From PBB1 sp040400875 (GTDB lineage Bacteria > Pseudomonadota > Gammaproteobacteria > Burkholderiales > Burkholderiaceae_C), in assembly GCA_040400875.1 (NCBI GenBank), contig JBBAPK010000006.1, forward strand, positions 1 to 64,000: a stretch of DNA of 64,000 nt. Reading direction: 5' to 3'. Below, one piece after another: positions 24,048 through 33,054 of this stretch. Made by a program: the position numbers and the translations under genes. The number at the start of each line of letters is the position of its first letter. Within the stretch, counting starts at the first letter, position 1. The notes beneath the pieces are model-generated. The model did not search any database, had not been told where the DNA came from, and saw nothing but the letters and a program-made list of their open reading frames with translations.

Positions 24048-25256
24048 ATGTCAGACCCCACGCCCTTCGGCCCGCTGGCCGGACTCAAGGTGATCGAGCT
24101 GGGCCAGCTGATCGCCGGCCCGTTTGCCGGCAAGACGCTGGGCGACTTCGGTGCCGAAGTCATCAAGATCGAGCCACCGGCATCAGAAGGCAAGCCCGGC
24201 GGCGACCCGCTGCGGCTGTGGCGCCTGCTGCACAAGGGCACCAGCGTGTGGTGGCAGGTGCAGTCGCGCAACAAGAAAAGCGTGGCACTCGATCTGAAAG
24301 ACCCCGAATCGCGTGACATCGTGCGCCGGCTGATCGACGAGGCCGACATCGTGGTCGAGAACTTCAAGCCCGGCGTGATGGAAGCCTGGGGCATGGGCTA
24401 CGACGACTTGGCCAGCCGCAATCCGGGGCTGATCCTGTGCCGCATCAGCGGCTACGGACAGACCGGGCCGTACCGCGAACTGCCCGGCTTTGCGGCAGTG
24501 GCCGAGGCCATGGGCGGGCTGCGCCACCTGACGGCCGAGCCCGGGCGCGTGCCGGTGCGCTGCGGCGTGAGCATCGGCGACACGCTGGCCTCGCTGCACG
24601 GGGTGATCGGCATCCTGATGGCGCTGCAGCACCGCCACGCCACGGTGAGCGCGCAAGCGCCCAAGGGCGTGGGGCAAGTGGTCGACGTGGCGCTGTACGA
24701 GTCGGTCTTCAACTGCATGGAAAGCCTGCTGCCCGAATACAGCGCCTTCGGCGCGGTGCGCGAGCCCGGCGGCTCGGCGCTGCCCGGCATCGCGCCGAGC
24801 AACTCCTACGCCTGCGTCGACGGCTGGGTGCTGGTGGCGGGCAACGGCGACTCGATCTACCGCCGGCTGATGCACGCCATCGACCGCGACGACCTGGGGC
24901 TGGCCCCCGATCTGGCCACCAACACCGGGCGCGTGGCGCGGGTGCAGGAGATCGACGGCGCCATCGGCGCATGGACGCAATCGCGCCGCGTCGACGAGGT
25001 GCTGGTGGCGCTGCAGGCCGCGCAAGTGCCGGTGGGCCGCGTCTACACCGCGAAAGACATCGCCGAGGACCCGCACTACCGTGCGCGCGGCATGATCGAA
25101 CGCATCACCACCGCCGACGGGCTGTCGCTCGACGTGCCCGGCGTGGTGCCCAAGCTGAGCCTCACGCCGGGACGCATCGGACGCCCGGCGCCGGCGCTGG
25201 GGCAAGACACCGACGCGGTGCTGCAAGGATTGCGTGGCGATTCGCCCACGTCGTGA
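24048..25256 (+). CDS. CaiB/BaiF-family CoA-transferase
   Basis: The 402-residue class III CoA-transferase has the N-terminal GLKVIELGQLIAGPFAGKTL, FGAEVIKIEPP, NFKPGVMEAWGMGYDDL and CRISGYGQTGPYRELPGF. The likely nucleophilic aspartate is in VVDVALYESVFN. The enzymes move CoA between organic acids. The substrate cannot be told from sequence, although the overall pattern is that of succinyl-CoA-dependent transferases. GGAG precedes ATG 24048. It may share a transcript with rlmJ. Confidence 0.88.
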   Translation: MSDPTPFGPLAGLKVIELGQLIAGPFAGKTLGDFGAEVIKIEPPASEGKPGGDPLRLWRLLHKGTSVWWQVQSRNKKSVALDLKDPESRDIVRRLIDEADIVVENFKPGVMEAWGMGYDDLASRNPGLILCRISGYGQTGPYRELPGFAAVAEAMGGLRHLTAEPGRVPVRCGVSIGDTLASLHGVIGILMALQHRHATVSAQAPKGVGQVVDVALYESVFNCMESLLPEYSAFGAVREPGGSALPGIAPSNSYACVDGWVLVAGNGDSIYRRLMHAIDRDDLGLAPDLATNTGRVARVQEIDGAIGAWTQSRRVDEVLVALQAAQVPVGRVYTAKDIAEDPHYRARGMIERITTADGLSLDVPGVVPKLSLTPGRIGRPAPALGQDTDAVLQGLRGDSPTS

Positions 25257-25295
25257 CGCGAAGCGCGTTGCGCAGGCACGAGGGCGGCGCCTAAA

Positions 25296-25309
25296 ATAAC
25301 GATTGTTAT
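25296..25309 (+). promoter_or_regulatory. Inverted repeat ATAAC-N4-GTTAT upstream of the AbrB/Doc pair
   Basis: A perfect 5+5 inverted repeat, ATAACGATTGTTAT, followed by TATAAC, lies 18 bp before the antitoxin start in otherwise GC-rich DNA. It is a likely autoregulatory operator overlapping the promoter. Confidence 0.55.
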
Positions 25310-25326
25310 AACTTTGGAGCCCCGCC

Positions 25327-25551
25327 ATGCACTCACTCAAACTCACCCAGATCGGCAACTCGGTGGGCGTGATCCTGCCCAAGGAAGTGCTGGCGCGGTT
25401 GAAGGTCGAAAAGGGTGACACGCTGCACCTGACCGACACCCCCGACGGCATCGCCCTGACGCCCTACCAACCCAATCTCGACGAGCAGTTGGCGCTCGGG
25501 CGCGAGTTCATGCGCGAGTACCGCGACACATTCAGGGCCCTGGCCAAGTAA
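25327..25551 (+). CDS. AbrB/MazE/SpoVT-family antitoxin
   Basis: The 74-residue protein has a swapped-hairpin AbrB DNA-binding domain: HSLKLTQIGNSVGVILPKEV and then LARLKVEKGDTLHLTDTPDG, a near-textbook motif. The C-terminal tail (LGREFMREYRDTFRALAK) would contact the toxin. TTGGAG precedes ATG 25327. The Doc-type toxin begins 3 bp after the stop, forming a two-gene type II toxin-antitoxin operon. The classical partner of Doc is Phd; the AbrB partner is a recognised variant. Confidence 0.88.
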   Translation: MHSLKLTQIGNSVGVILPKEVLARLKVEKGDTLHLTDTPDGIALTPYQPNLDEQLALGREFMREYRDTFRALAK

Positions 25552-25554
25552 GCA

Positions 25555-25968
25555 ATGTCGGCCATGGTTTGTGTCTGGGTCGACAAGCAGTTGCTGCTTT
25601 TGCTGCATGACGAAAGTCTGGCCGAGCACGGGGGTGCAGCAGGCATTCGCGATGAAGGCCTGCTGGATTCGGCGCTGGCGCGGCCCCTGAACCTGATTGC
25701 CTACGGCGAGCCGGATCTGGCCGAACTCGCGGCGTCCTACGGCGTCGGACTGGCCAAGAACCATGCGTTCGTCGACGGCAACAAGCGGGCCGCCTTCCTG
25801 GCGGTGGGTCTGTTTTTGCGACTCAACGGACACCGCCTGAACGCCAGCCCTGCGGCGGCCACGGTGGCGATGATCGATGTGGCCGCCGGAACCCTGAACG
25901 AGGCAGATTTCGCCGACTGGATCCGCCGCCACAGCGCTCCTGTCAGCAGCCCGCCAGCCCAGCGCTAA
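25555..25968 (+). CDS. doc: Doc (death-on-curing) family toxin
   Basis: The 137-residue Fic-superfamily toxin of the Doc type has the motif NHAFVDGNKRAAFLAV, which fits HxFx(D/E)GNKR. The Lys-for-Gly change relative to Fic AMP-transferases is characteristic of Doc kinases that phosphorylate EF-Tu. An N-terminal GIRDEGLLDSALARPLNLIA segment is also typical. All catalytic residues appear intact. The stop overlaps the convergent tgt gene by 4 bp. ATG 25555 is used; ATG 25564, three codons on, is an alternative. Confidence 0.88.
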   Translation: MSAMVCVWVDKQLLLLLHDESLAEHGGAAGIRDEGLLDSALARPLNLIAYGEPDLAELAASYGVGLAKNHAFVDGNKRAAFLAVGLFLRLNGHRLNASPAAATVAMIDVAAGTLNEADFADWIRRHSAPVSSPPAQR

Positions 25969-27095
25969 ACCCCGCGTGCGCGGTCGGCCTTGAACTGGGC
26001 GACGAACTCGGCGAAACGTCCGGCGTCGAGCGCCTCGCGCACTTCACGCATCAGGTTCACGTAGTAGTGCAGGTTGTGGATGCTGGCCAGCATGGGTGCC
26101 AGCATCTCGCCGCAGCGCTCGAGGTGGTGCAAATAGGCGCGGCTGAAGCCGCCGGCGCAGGCCTGACAGGCGCAGGTCTCGTCGATCGGCCGCTCGTCGT
26201 TCTTGTAGCGCGAGTTGCGCAGCCGCAAGTCGCCAAAGCGGGTGAACAGGTGGCCGTTGCGCGCGTTGCGCGTAGGCATGACGCAGTCGAACATGTCGAT
26301 GCCGGCCGAGACACCATCGATCAGGTCCTCGGGCGTGCCCACGCCCATCAGGTAGCGCGGCTTGTGCGCCGGCAACTTGGGCGCGGTGTGGTTCAGCACG
26401 CGCAGCATGTCTTCCTTGGGCTCGCCCACGCTCAGGCCACCGATGGCATAGCCGGGCAGGTCCAGTTCGGCCAGGCTGGCGAGCGACTCGTCGCGCAGGC
26501 CTTCGAACATGCCGCCTTGCACGATGCCGAACAGCGCGTTGGGGTTCTCGCCGCGCACGAACTCGTCGACGCAGCGGCGCGCCCAGCGCAAGCTGAGCTC
26601 CATCGAACGGCGCGCCTCGGGCTCGGTGGTGATGCGCCCGGCGGTGTCGTAGGGCGTGCACTCGTCGAACTGCATGACGATGTCGGAATTGAGCGCGCGC
26701 TGAATCTGCATGCTCACCTCGGGCGTCATGAACAGCTTGTCGCCGTTGACAGGTGACGAAAAGCGCACGCCTTCCTCGGTGATCTTGCGCGTGTCGCCCA
26801 GGCTCCAGACCTGAAAACCGCCGCTGTCGGTGAGGATGGGGCGCTCCCAGCGCTCGAAGCGGTGCAAGCCGCCGAACTGCTCGAGCACGTCGAGCCCCGG
26901 GCGCATCCACAGGTGAAAGGTGTTGCCCAGGATGATCTGCGCGCCCATGGTCTCGAGCGCGCTGGGCATCACGCCCTTGACGGTGCCGTAGGTGCCCACG
27001 GGCATGAAGACCGGCGTCTCGACGACGCCGTGGTTGAGCGTCAGGCGGCCGCGGCGCGCCTCACCGTCGGTGGTGAGCAACTCGAAATTCAGCAT
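25965..27095 (-). CDS. tgt: tRNA-guanine transglycosylase
   Basis: Tgt swaps guanine-34 of GUN-anticodon tRNAs for preQ1 in queuosine synthesis. The 376-residue product has PVGTYGTVKGVMP, LGNTFHLWMRPGLDVLEQFG, the nucleophile-region TDSGGFQVWSLGD, GGLSVGEPKEDMLRVL and the second catalytic Asp in GIDMFDCVMPTRNARNG. The zinc site CACQACAGGF...H is also present. ATG 27095 matches the family's N-terminus (MLNFELLTTDG). Unlike the common queA-tgt operon, a glycosyltransferase gene on the other strand separates it from queA. Confidence 0.95.
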   Translation of the reverse strand: MLNFELLTTDGEARRGRLTLNHGVVETPVFMPVGTYGTVKGVMPSALETMGAQIILGNTFHLWMRPGLDVLEQFGGLHRFERWERPILTDSGGFQVWSLGDTRKITEEGVRFSSPVNGDKLFMTPEVSMQIQRALNSDIVMQFDECTPYDTAGRITTEPEARRSMELSLRWARRCVDEFVRGENPNALFGIVQGGMFEGLRDESLASLAELDLPGYAIGGLSVGEPKEDMLRVLNHTAPKLPAHKPRYLMGVGTPEDLIDGVSAGIDMFDCVMPTRNARNGHLFTRFGDLRLRNSRYKNDERPIDETCACQACAGGFSRAYLHHLERCGEMLAPMLASIHNLHYYVNLMREVREALDAGRFAEFVAQFKADRARGV

Positions 27096-27147
27096 GCGGC
27101 GATTGTCACGGCCGTTATCCTCGAACGGTTCCCACGACACGACCTTG

Positions 27148-28728
27148 ATGACGCTTTCGGCTTCGCACTTACCTGCCACCGCACCGAACACGCTGCCGCG
27201 CTGGCTGTGGGCCACGGGATTGGCCGCGCTGGCATTGCGGCTGTGGATCTCGATCGCACTGCCGATGACCGGTGACGAGGCCTTCTTCTACTGGTGGGGC
27301 GTCTACCCAGACTGGGGCTACTCCGACCACCCGCCGATGGTGGGCTGGCTGATCGCGGCGATGCGCTGGCTGCTGGGCGACACCACCTGGGCGATACGCC
27401 TGCCGGTGGTGCTGCTGCCCACGCTGATGGGCGGCATGCTGTGGTGGGCGCTGGCACCGGTGAACCGCACGCGTGCGATGTGGGCGGTGCTGCTGTTCTG
27501 GCTGGCACCCGTCAACTGGCTGGCCGCGCTGATTACCACCGACACGCCGCTCATCTTCTGGTCGATGGCCTCGGCGTGCTGCTTGCTGGTGGCCGATCGC
27601 AGGCCCTCGCTCGATGGCCGCGCCTGGGGGCTTTATGCCCTGTCGGGGCTGTTTCTCGGCGCGGCTTTCCTGTCGAAGTACTTCGCCGTGGTGCTGGGGC
27701 TGGCCTACCTGATCCACTTCGTCGCCTTCCGGCGCGAGCGGCTGGCCGCCTTGGCGTTGCTGGTGTTGTGCGCGCTGCCCGGGCCGGCCATCAACATCGC
27801 CTGGAACATGGGGCACTGCTGGTCGAACATCATGTTCAACCTCATCAACCGCAACAGCGGCGAAGAGATCAAGCTCGCCAAGTCAGCCACCTACGTCGGG
27901 ATGATGGTCTACATGATCTCGCCGGTGGCGGTGTGGCTGAGCTGGAAGCACCGCAGCGCACTTGGCCAGGCCATGCGTTCTCACAAGCTGCTGGGCTGTC
28001 TGGTGCTGGTGCCGCTGCTGTTCTTTGCGCTGCTGTCGCCACTCAAGGTGATCGGGCTGCACTGGGTGCTGTCGTTCTACCCGTTCGGCTTCGCGCTGCT
28101 GGCTTTCGGGCTGCCGGCGCATCGGCTGAAGTTGTGCGCGCTGGGTCTGGCCGCACTCACGGGGCTGCACCTGATAGCAGTCGGCGTGCTGGCGGCCACA
28201 CCGCTGCAACGCTTCGAGAACACCAAGTACTACGAAGGCATCGTGCGCGCCGCGCGCACCGACGAGATGCTCAAGCAGGTCGACGCACCCGGCGTGGTGC
28301 TGATGGCCAATGCCTTCACGCCGGCATCGACCTACGGCTACGCGTTGCGCCGCTACGTGCCGGTGTTCGGCCCCGGTCGCCACCACTCGCGGCAAGACGA
28401 TCAGCTGATCGACTTCAGCGTGTATCAGGGCCAGACGATCCGCATCATCCACACCTCGGAGTTCGACCTCGAGACCTACCGGCCGTATTTCGATTCGATC
28501 CAGCTGCTCACCTTCAAGCAAGACGCTCTCACCTTCTACGCGGTCGAGGGCAAGGGTTTCAGGTACGAGGCCTTCAAAGAAGGTGTGCTCGCCGAGATCA
28601 ACCGCAGCTTCTACCGGATACCGACGTGGCTGCCGATGACGCGCTGCAGGTTCTGCGAGCGCCTTTGCGGTCAGACGCGCTGCCCCAGCACCCCGGGTGC
28701 CGCCTCGAGCAGCATCGCGTCGCCGTAG
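27148..28728 (+). CDS. ArnT-like glycosyltransferase, GT39 family
   Basis: The 526-residue integral membrane protein has about ten hydrophobic helices. The first periplasmic loop has MTGDEAFFYWWGVYPDWGYS and then DHPPMVGWLIAAMRW, the GDE..Y motif of ArnT/PMT-type transferases that use polyprenyl-phosphate sugars. A C-terminal soluble part of about 130 residues contains ANAFTPASTYGYALRRYVPV. ATG 27148 is a sensible start; longer frames overlap tgt. The gene lies between tgt and queA on the opposite strand and overlaps the queA 3' end by 58 bp. The acceptor (lipid A, glycan or protein) cannot be told. Confidence 0.8.
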   Translation: MTLSASHLPATAPNTLPRWLWATGLAALALRLWISIALPMTGDEAFFYWWGVYPDWGYSDHPPMVGWLIAAMRWLLGDTTWAIRLPVVLLPTLMGGMLWWALAPVNRTRAMWAVLLFWLAPVNWLAALITTDTPLIFWSMASACCLLVADRRPSLDGRAWGLYALSGLFLGAAFLSKYFAVVLGLAYLIHFVAFRRERLAALALLVLCALPGPAINIAWNMGHCWSNIMFNLINRNSGEEIKLAKSATYVGMMVYMISPVAVWLSWKHRSALGQAMRSHKLLGCLVLVPLLFFALLSPLKVIGLHWVLSFYPFGFALLAFGLPAHRLKLCALGLAALTGLHLIAVGVLAATPLQRFENTKYYEGIVRAARTDEMLKQVDAPGVVLMANAFTPASTYGYALRRYVPVFGPGRHHSRQDDQLIDFSVYQGQTIRIIHTSEFDLETYRPYFDSIQLLTFKQDALTFYAVEGKGFRYEAFKEGVLAEINRSFYRIPTWLPMTRCRFCERLCGQTRCPSTPGAASSSIASP

Positions 28729-29786
28729 CTGAAAAAGCGGTAGCGCTGCTCGATGGCATGGCGGTACAAGCTCATCACCTGAGCGTGTCCGGCCAGCGCG
28801 CTGACCAGCATCATCAGCGTGCTGCGCGGCAGGTGAAAGTTGGTGACCAGCGCGTCGACCACCCGAAAGCGATAACCCGGCGTGATGAAGATGTCGGTGT
28901 CACCCGTGCCGGCAAGCAACTGTCCCGACGCCGCCGCAGATTCGATCGCGCGCAAGCTGGTGGTGCCCACGGCCACCACGCGGCCACCGCGTTCGCGGGT
29001 GCGCGCCACCGCAGCCACCGCCTCGGCGCCGACCTCGAACCATTCGCTGTGCATGCGGTGCTCGGCCAGGTTCTCGGTGCGCACCGGCTGGAAGGTTCCC
29101 GCGCCCACGTGCAGCGTGACGCGCGCATGGTCGATGCCGCGCAAGCCCAGTTCGGCCAGCAGCGCCACGTCGAAATGCAGCGCGGCCGTGGGCGCGGCCA
29201 CCGCACCCGGTCGCGCGGCAAACACCGTCTGGTAGCGCCGCTCGTCGTCAGCGTCGTCCGCGTGGGTGATGTAGGGCGGCAGCGGCACGTGGCCGAAGCG
29301 CTCGAGCAGCGCGTGCGGCTCCGATGCAAAGCGCAAGTGAAACAGCGAGTCCTCAGGGCCGGCGCGGCTGAGCACTTCGGCTTCGAAGCTGTCGTCGCCC
29401 GCGGCCACAGCCGCCTCGACGCTGCGCGCGAAGCGCACGCGCTGGCCGCGCTTGGGCGACTTGCTCGCGCGCAAATGCATCAGCACCTCGTCATTCGGCA
29501 GCACCCGCTCGACAAGCGCTTCGACCTGCCCGCCGGTGGCCTTCACGCCGAGCAGCCGCGCCTTGATCACGCGCGTGTCGTTGAACACCAGCAGGTCGCC
29601 GTGCTGCAGCAGATCGGGCAGATCGCGAAACACGCGATCGACCGGCACGGCGCCGCGGCCGTCGAGCAGCCGCGAGCCGCTGCGCTCGGCCGCGGGATGC
29701 TGCGCGATCAGCTCGGCGGGCAGCTCGAAGTCGAAATCGCTGAGCGTGTGCGCGGTTCGCAGGGCTGAATCGACGGGGAAGTTCAT
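28671..29786 (-). CDS. queA: tRNA preQ1(34) S-adenosylmethionine ribosyltransferase-isomerase
   Basis: QueA adds the epoxycyclopentanediol ring from S-adenosylmethionine to preQ1 in tRNA, the step after Tgt. The 371-residue product shows DFDFELPAELIAQHPAAERS, GDLLVFNDTRVIKARLLG, GHVPLPPYITHADDADDERR, the conserved THLHVGAGTFQPVR-like TLHVGAGTFQPVRTENLAEH, and LVTNFHLPRSTLMMLVSALA near the end. Family order and spacing are intact. It is divergent from recG (36 bp) and convergent with the GT39 gene, overlapping it by 58 bp. Confidence 0.95.
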   Translation of the reverse strand: MNFPVDSALRTAHTLSDFDFELPAELIAQHPAAERSGSRLLDGRGAVPVDRVFRDLPDLLQHGDLLVFNDTRVIKARLLGVKATGGQVEALVERVLPNDEVLMHLRASKSPKRGQRVRFARSVEAAVAAGDDSFEAEVLSRAGPEDSLFHLRFASEPHALLERFGHVPLPPYITHADDADDERRYQTVFAARPGAVAAPTAALHFDVALLAELGLRGIDHARVTLHVGAGTFQPVRTENLAEHRMHSEWFEVGAEAVAAVARTRERGGRVVAVGTTSLRAIESAAASGQLLAGTGDTDIFITPGYRFRVVDALVTNFHLPRSTLMMLVSALAGHAQVMSLYRHAIEQRYRFFSYGDAMLLEAAPGVLGQRV

Positions 29787-29822
29787 GGGCAAGACGTGGG
29801 TGGCAGCGGTCAGAATGTACCG

Positions 29823-31991
29823 ATGCCCAGCCGCATGTCGCCCCCCACCGAGCGCGCAGCCACCCCTGTGGCGAAGGCCAAGGCGCCGTCGGGCCCACAA
29901 CGTGCGATGGAAAAGCTCGGCTTGCGCCGCGACATTGACCTCGCGCTGCACCTGCCGCTGCGCTACGAAGACGAAACCCGGCTCACGCCGATCGCCGCCA
30001 CGCGCGATGGGCAGGCCGCGCAGGTCGAAGGCGTGGTGCAGCGCTGCGAGGTGCAACTGCGCTCGCGCCGCCAGCTGCTGGTCACGCTCGCCGACGATGC
30101 CGGCGACACGCTGCTGCTGCGCTTTTTGCACTTTTACCCATCGCACCAGAAGACGCTGGCCGAAGGGCAACGCGTGCGTGTGCGCGGCGACGTTCGAGGC
30201 GGATTTTTCGGCCGCGAGATGGTGCACCCGGTATTCAAGGCGGTCGATGCCGCGGCACCCCTGGCCACTGCGCTGACCCCGGTCTACCCGACGAGCGCGG
30301 CCTTGCCGCAGGCCTATTTGCGCCGCGCGGTGAGCTCGGCGCTGCAGCGCGCAGATCTGTCGGAAACCGTGCCTGCGGCGCTGCTGCCATCCGGCCTGGC
30401 CACGCTGCGCGAAGCGCTGCATCTGCTGCACCAGCCACCGGCTCAGCTGCCCCTGTCCACGCTCGAAGACCCGCAGCACCCGGCGTGGCAGCGGCTGAAG
30501 TTCGAAGAGCTGCTCGCGCAACAGCTGTCGCGCCTGCAGGCCAAGCGCGAGCGCGACCAGCAGCGCGCGCCGCGCTTTGCTGTGACCGCTGGCGGACTGC
30601 ACGAGCAGCTGCTGGCCGCGCTGCCCTTTGCGCTGACCGCTGCGCAGCGCCGCGTGGTCGAGGAAATCGCCGCCGACTTGCAGCGCGCCAGCGTCGACGG
30701 CGACGGCGACGCTGGCGCCACGGTGCCGATGCACCGGCTGCTGCAAGGCGACGTCGGTTCGGGCAAGACGGTGGTGGCCGCGCTGGCCGCAGCCATCGCC
30801 ATCCACAACGGCTGGCAGTGCGCGCTGATGGCGCCCACCGAGATCCTGGCCGAGCAGCATTTCGCCAAGCTGGTGGGCTGGCTGGCGCCGCTGGGCATCA
30901 CCACCGCCTGGCTGAGCGGCAGCCGCAAGGGACGCGTGCGGCGCGAGATGCTCGAACGCATCGCCTCGGGCGAGGCCGGTCTGGTGGTGGGCACGCACGC
31001 GGTGATCCAGGACGACGTGCAGTTCGCGCGGCTCGGGCTGGCCATCGTCGACGAGCAGCACCGCTTCGGCGTGGCGCAGCGCCTTGCGCTACGTCAGAAA
31101 CTTGTCATTCAAGATGGGCCCACGCTCGAACCCCATCTCCTCATGATGAGCGCCACCCCGATCCCGCGCACGCTGGCGATGACGGTCTACGCCGACCTCG
31201 ACATCAGCACCATCGACGAGCTGCCGCCCGGGCGCACGCCCATCGTCACCAAGCTGTTCGACCACGGCAAGCGCGAGGCGGTGGTCGCACGCATCCGCGA
31301 TGCGGTGGCCGAAGGCCGCCAGGCTTACTGGGTGTGCCCGCTGATCGAGGAATCGGCTGACGAGGGCGATGGCGCACCGGCACGAGGCGGCGCGGCCGAC
31401 AAGCTCGAGCTGCAAAACGTGATCGACACGCACCAGGCGCTGTCCGAAGCGCTGCCCGGCGTGGGCGTGGCGCTGCTGCATGGGCGCATGAAGCCGGCCG
31501 ACAAGGCCGCCGCGATGGCCAAGTTCACCGCCGGCGAGACCTCGGTGCTGGTCAGCACCACGGTGATCGAAGTGGGCGTGGACGTGCCCAACGCCAGCCT
31601 GATGGTGATCGAGCACGCCGAGCGTTTCGGTCTGAGCCAACTGCACCAGCTGCGCGGACGCGTCGGCCGCGGTGTGGCCGCCAGCGCTTGCGTGCTGCTG
31701 TACGCCTCGCCGCTGTCGGACACCGGCAAGGCGCGCCTGAAGGCGATGGCCGAGACCACCGACGGCTTCGAGATCGCGCGGCGCGACCTCGAGATTCGCG
31801 GGCCGGGCGAATTTCTCGGTGCGCGACAGTCGGGCGCGGCGCTGCTGCGCTTTGCCGATCTGAACGACGATCTGCGTCTGTTGCAGCTGGCGCGCGCAGC
31901 CGCGCTGACCATGCTCGAGCGCCATGCGCAAGCCGCCGACAAGCACGTGCTGCGATGGCTGGGCGGGCGCGCCGACTACCTCAAGGCCTGA
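29823..31991 (+). CDS. recG: ATP-dependent DNA helicase RecG
   Basis: RecG regresses stalled replication forks and processes branched DNA. The 722-residue product has an N-terminal wedge/OB domain (LRRDIDLALHLPLRYEDETR), the Walker A HRLLQGDVGSGKTVVAALAA, the motif II VDEQHRFGVAQR, MSATPIPRTLAMTVYADLDI, and the motif VI GRVGRGVAASACVLLY. The C-terminal YAxPL...GFEIARRDLEIRGPGEFLG is also typical. Starts at ATG 29823 or 29835 are equally possible; the first about 20 residues are not conserved. It is slightly longer than the 693 residues of E. coli RecG. Confidence 0.95.
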   Translation: MPSRMSPPTERAATPVAKAKAPSGPQRAMEKLGLRRDIDLALHLPLRYEDETRLTPIAATRDGQAAQVEGVVQRCEVQLRSRRQLLVTLADDAGDTLLLRFLHFYPSHQKTLAEGQRVRVRGDVRGGFFGREMVHPVFKAVDAAAPLATALTPVYPTSAALPQAYLRRAVSSALQRADLSETVPAALLPSGLATLREALHLLHQPPAQLPLSTLEDPQHPAWQRLKFEELLAQQLSRLQAKRERDQQRAPRFAVTAGGLHEQLLAALPFALTAAQRRVVEEIAADLQRASVDGDGDAGATVPMHRLLQGDVGSGKTVVAALAAAIAIHNGWQCALMAPTEILAEQHFAKLVGWLAPLGITTAWLSGSRKGRVRREMLERIASGEAGLVVGTHAVIQDDVQFARLGLAIVDEQHRFGVAQRLALRQKLVIQDGPTLEPHLLMMSATPIPRTLAMTVYADLDISTIDELPPGRTPIVTKLFDHGKREAVVARIRDAVAEGRQAYWVCPLIEESADEGDGAPARGGAADKLELQNVIDTHQALSEALPGVGVALLHGRMKPADKAAAMAKFTAGETSVLVSTTVIEVGVDVPNASLMVIEHAERFGLSQLHQLRGRVGRGVAASACVLLYASPLSDTGKARLKAMAETTDGFEIARRDLEIRGPGEFLGARQSGAALLRFADLNDDLRLLQLARAAALTMLERHAQAADKHVLRWLGGRADYLKA

Positions 31992-32092
31992 GGGCAAACC
32001 CGGGGCAAAGAGCGCACCATCTGCGTGCGGCTTTCGCTACATTGCGCTCGCGCCACCCCATCGACCCGCCCCTTGACTACACGCCGCACACC

Positions 32093-33013
32093 ATGACCTT
32101 GACCGAGCTGAGATACCTCGTGGCCGTGGCGCGCGAACGCCACTTCGGCAAGGCCGCCGAAGCCTGCTTCGTGTCACAACCCACGCTCAGCGTGGCGATC
32201 AAAAAGCTCGAAGAAGAGCTCGACGTGAAGCTGTTCGAGCGCGGCTCGAACGAGGTCACGGCCACGCCGCTGGGTCTGGAAATCGTTCGGCAGGCGCAGG
32301 TGGTGCTTGAGCAGGCGGCCGATCTCAAGGAAATCGCCCGGCGCGGCAACGACCCCGTCTCCGGCCCGCTGCGCCTGGGCGTGATCTACACCATCGCGCC
32401 CTACCTGCTGCCCGATCTGGTGCAGCTGTCCATCGCCCGCGCACCGCAGATGCCGCTGATCCTGCAGGAGAACTTCACCGTCAAGCTGCTCGAGATGCTG
32501 CGCGCGGGCGAGATCGATGTGGCGATGCTGGCCGAGCCGTTTCCGGATGGGGGGCTGGCCACCGCCGCGCTGTACGACGAGCCGTTCCAGATCGCCGTGC
32601 CACGCAAGCACCCGCTGGCGCGCCGCAAGCGCATCAGCGCCGAGGAGCTGAAAAACGAGACCTTGCTGCTGCTGGGCACCGGCCACTGCTTTCGCGACCA
32701 TGTGCTCGAGGTGTGCCCCGAGTACGCGGGCTTTTCGAGCAATGCCGACGGCATCCGCAAGAGCTTCGAGGGCTCGTCGCTCGAGACCATCAAGTACATG
32801 GTGGCCGCGGGCATGGGCGTGACCGTGGTGCCGCAACTCAGCGTGCCCGCCGAGCCCGACCGCCACATCGCCCACGTCCCGTTTGCCGATCCAGTGCCCA
32901 CCCGGCGCATCGTGCTGGCCTGGCGGCGCAGCTTCACCCGCTACGAAGCCATCGCCGCGCTGCGCAATGCGATCTATGCCTGCCCGCTCAAGGGTGTGCA
33001 GCGGCTGACGTGA
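32093..33013 (+). CDS. oxyR: Hydrogen peroxide-sensing LysR regulator OxyR
   Basis: The 306-residue LysR-type regulator has the helix-turn-helix FGKAAEACFVSQPTLSVAIK at residues about 18-38. The effector domain contains LLLLGTGHCFRDHVLEVCPE. Its two cysteines nine residues apart correspond to the redox pair (Cys199/Cys208) of OxyR, so it should sense peroxide. The gene follows recG by 101 bp, an arrangement common in Burkholderiales. No target catalase or peroxidase gene is in the window. The longer frame back into recG is a shadow. Confidence 0.93.
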   Translation: MTLTELRYLVAVARERHFGKAAEACFVSQPTLSVAIKKLEEELDVKLFERGSNEVTATPLGLEIVRQAQVVLEQAADLKEIARRGNDPVSGPLRLGVIYTIAPYLLPDLVQLSIARAPQMPLILQENFTVKLLEMLRAGEIDVAMLAEPFPDGGLATAALYDEPFQIAVPRKHPLARRKRISAEELKNETLLLLGTGHCFRDHVLEVCPEYAGFSSNADGIRKSFEGSSLETIKYMVAAGMGVTVVPQLSVPAEPDRHIAHVPFADPVPTRRIVLAWRRSFTRYEAIAALRNAIYACPLKGVQRLT

Positions 33014-33054
33014 GGTCTTGGTGCCACAGCAAGGGCGCTTTGAGCCCCTTGGTT

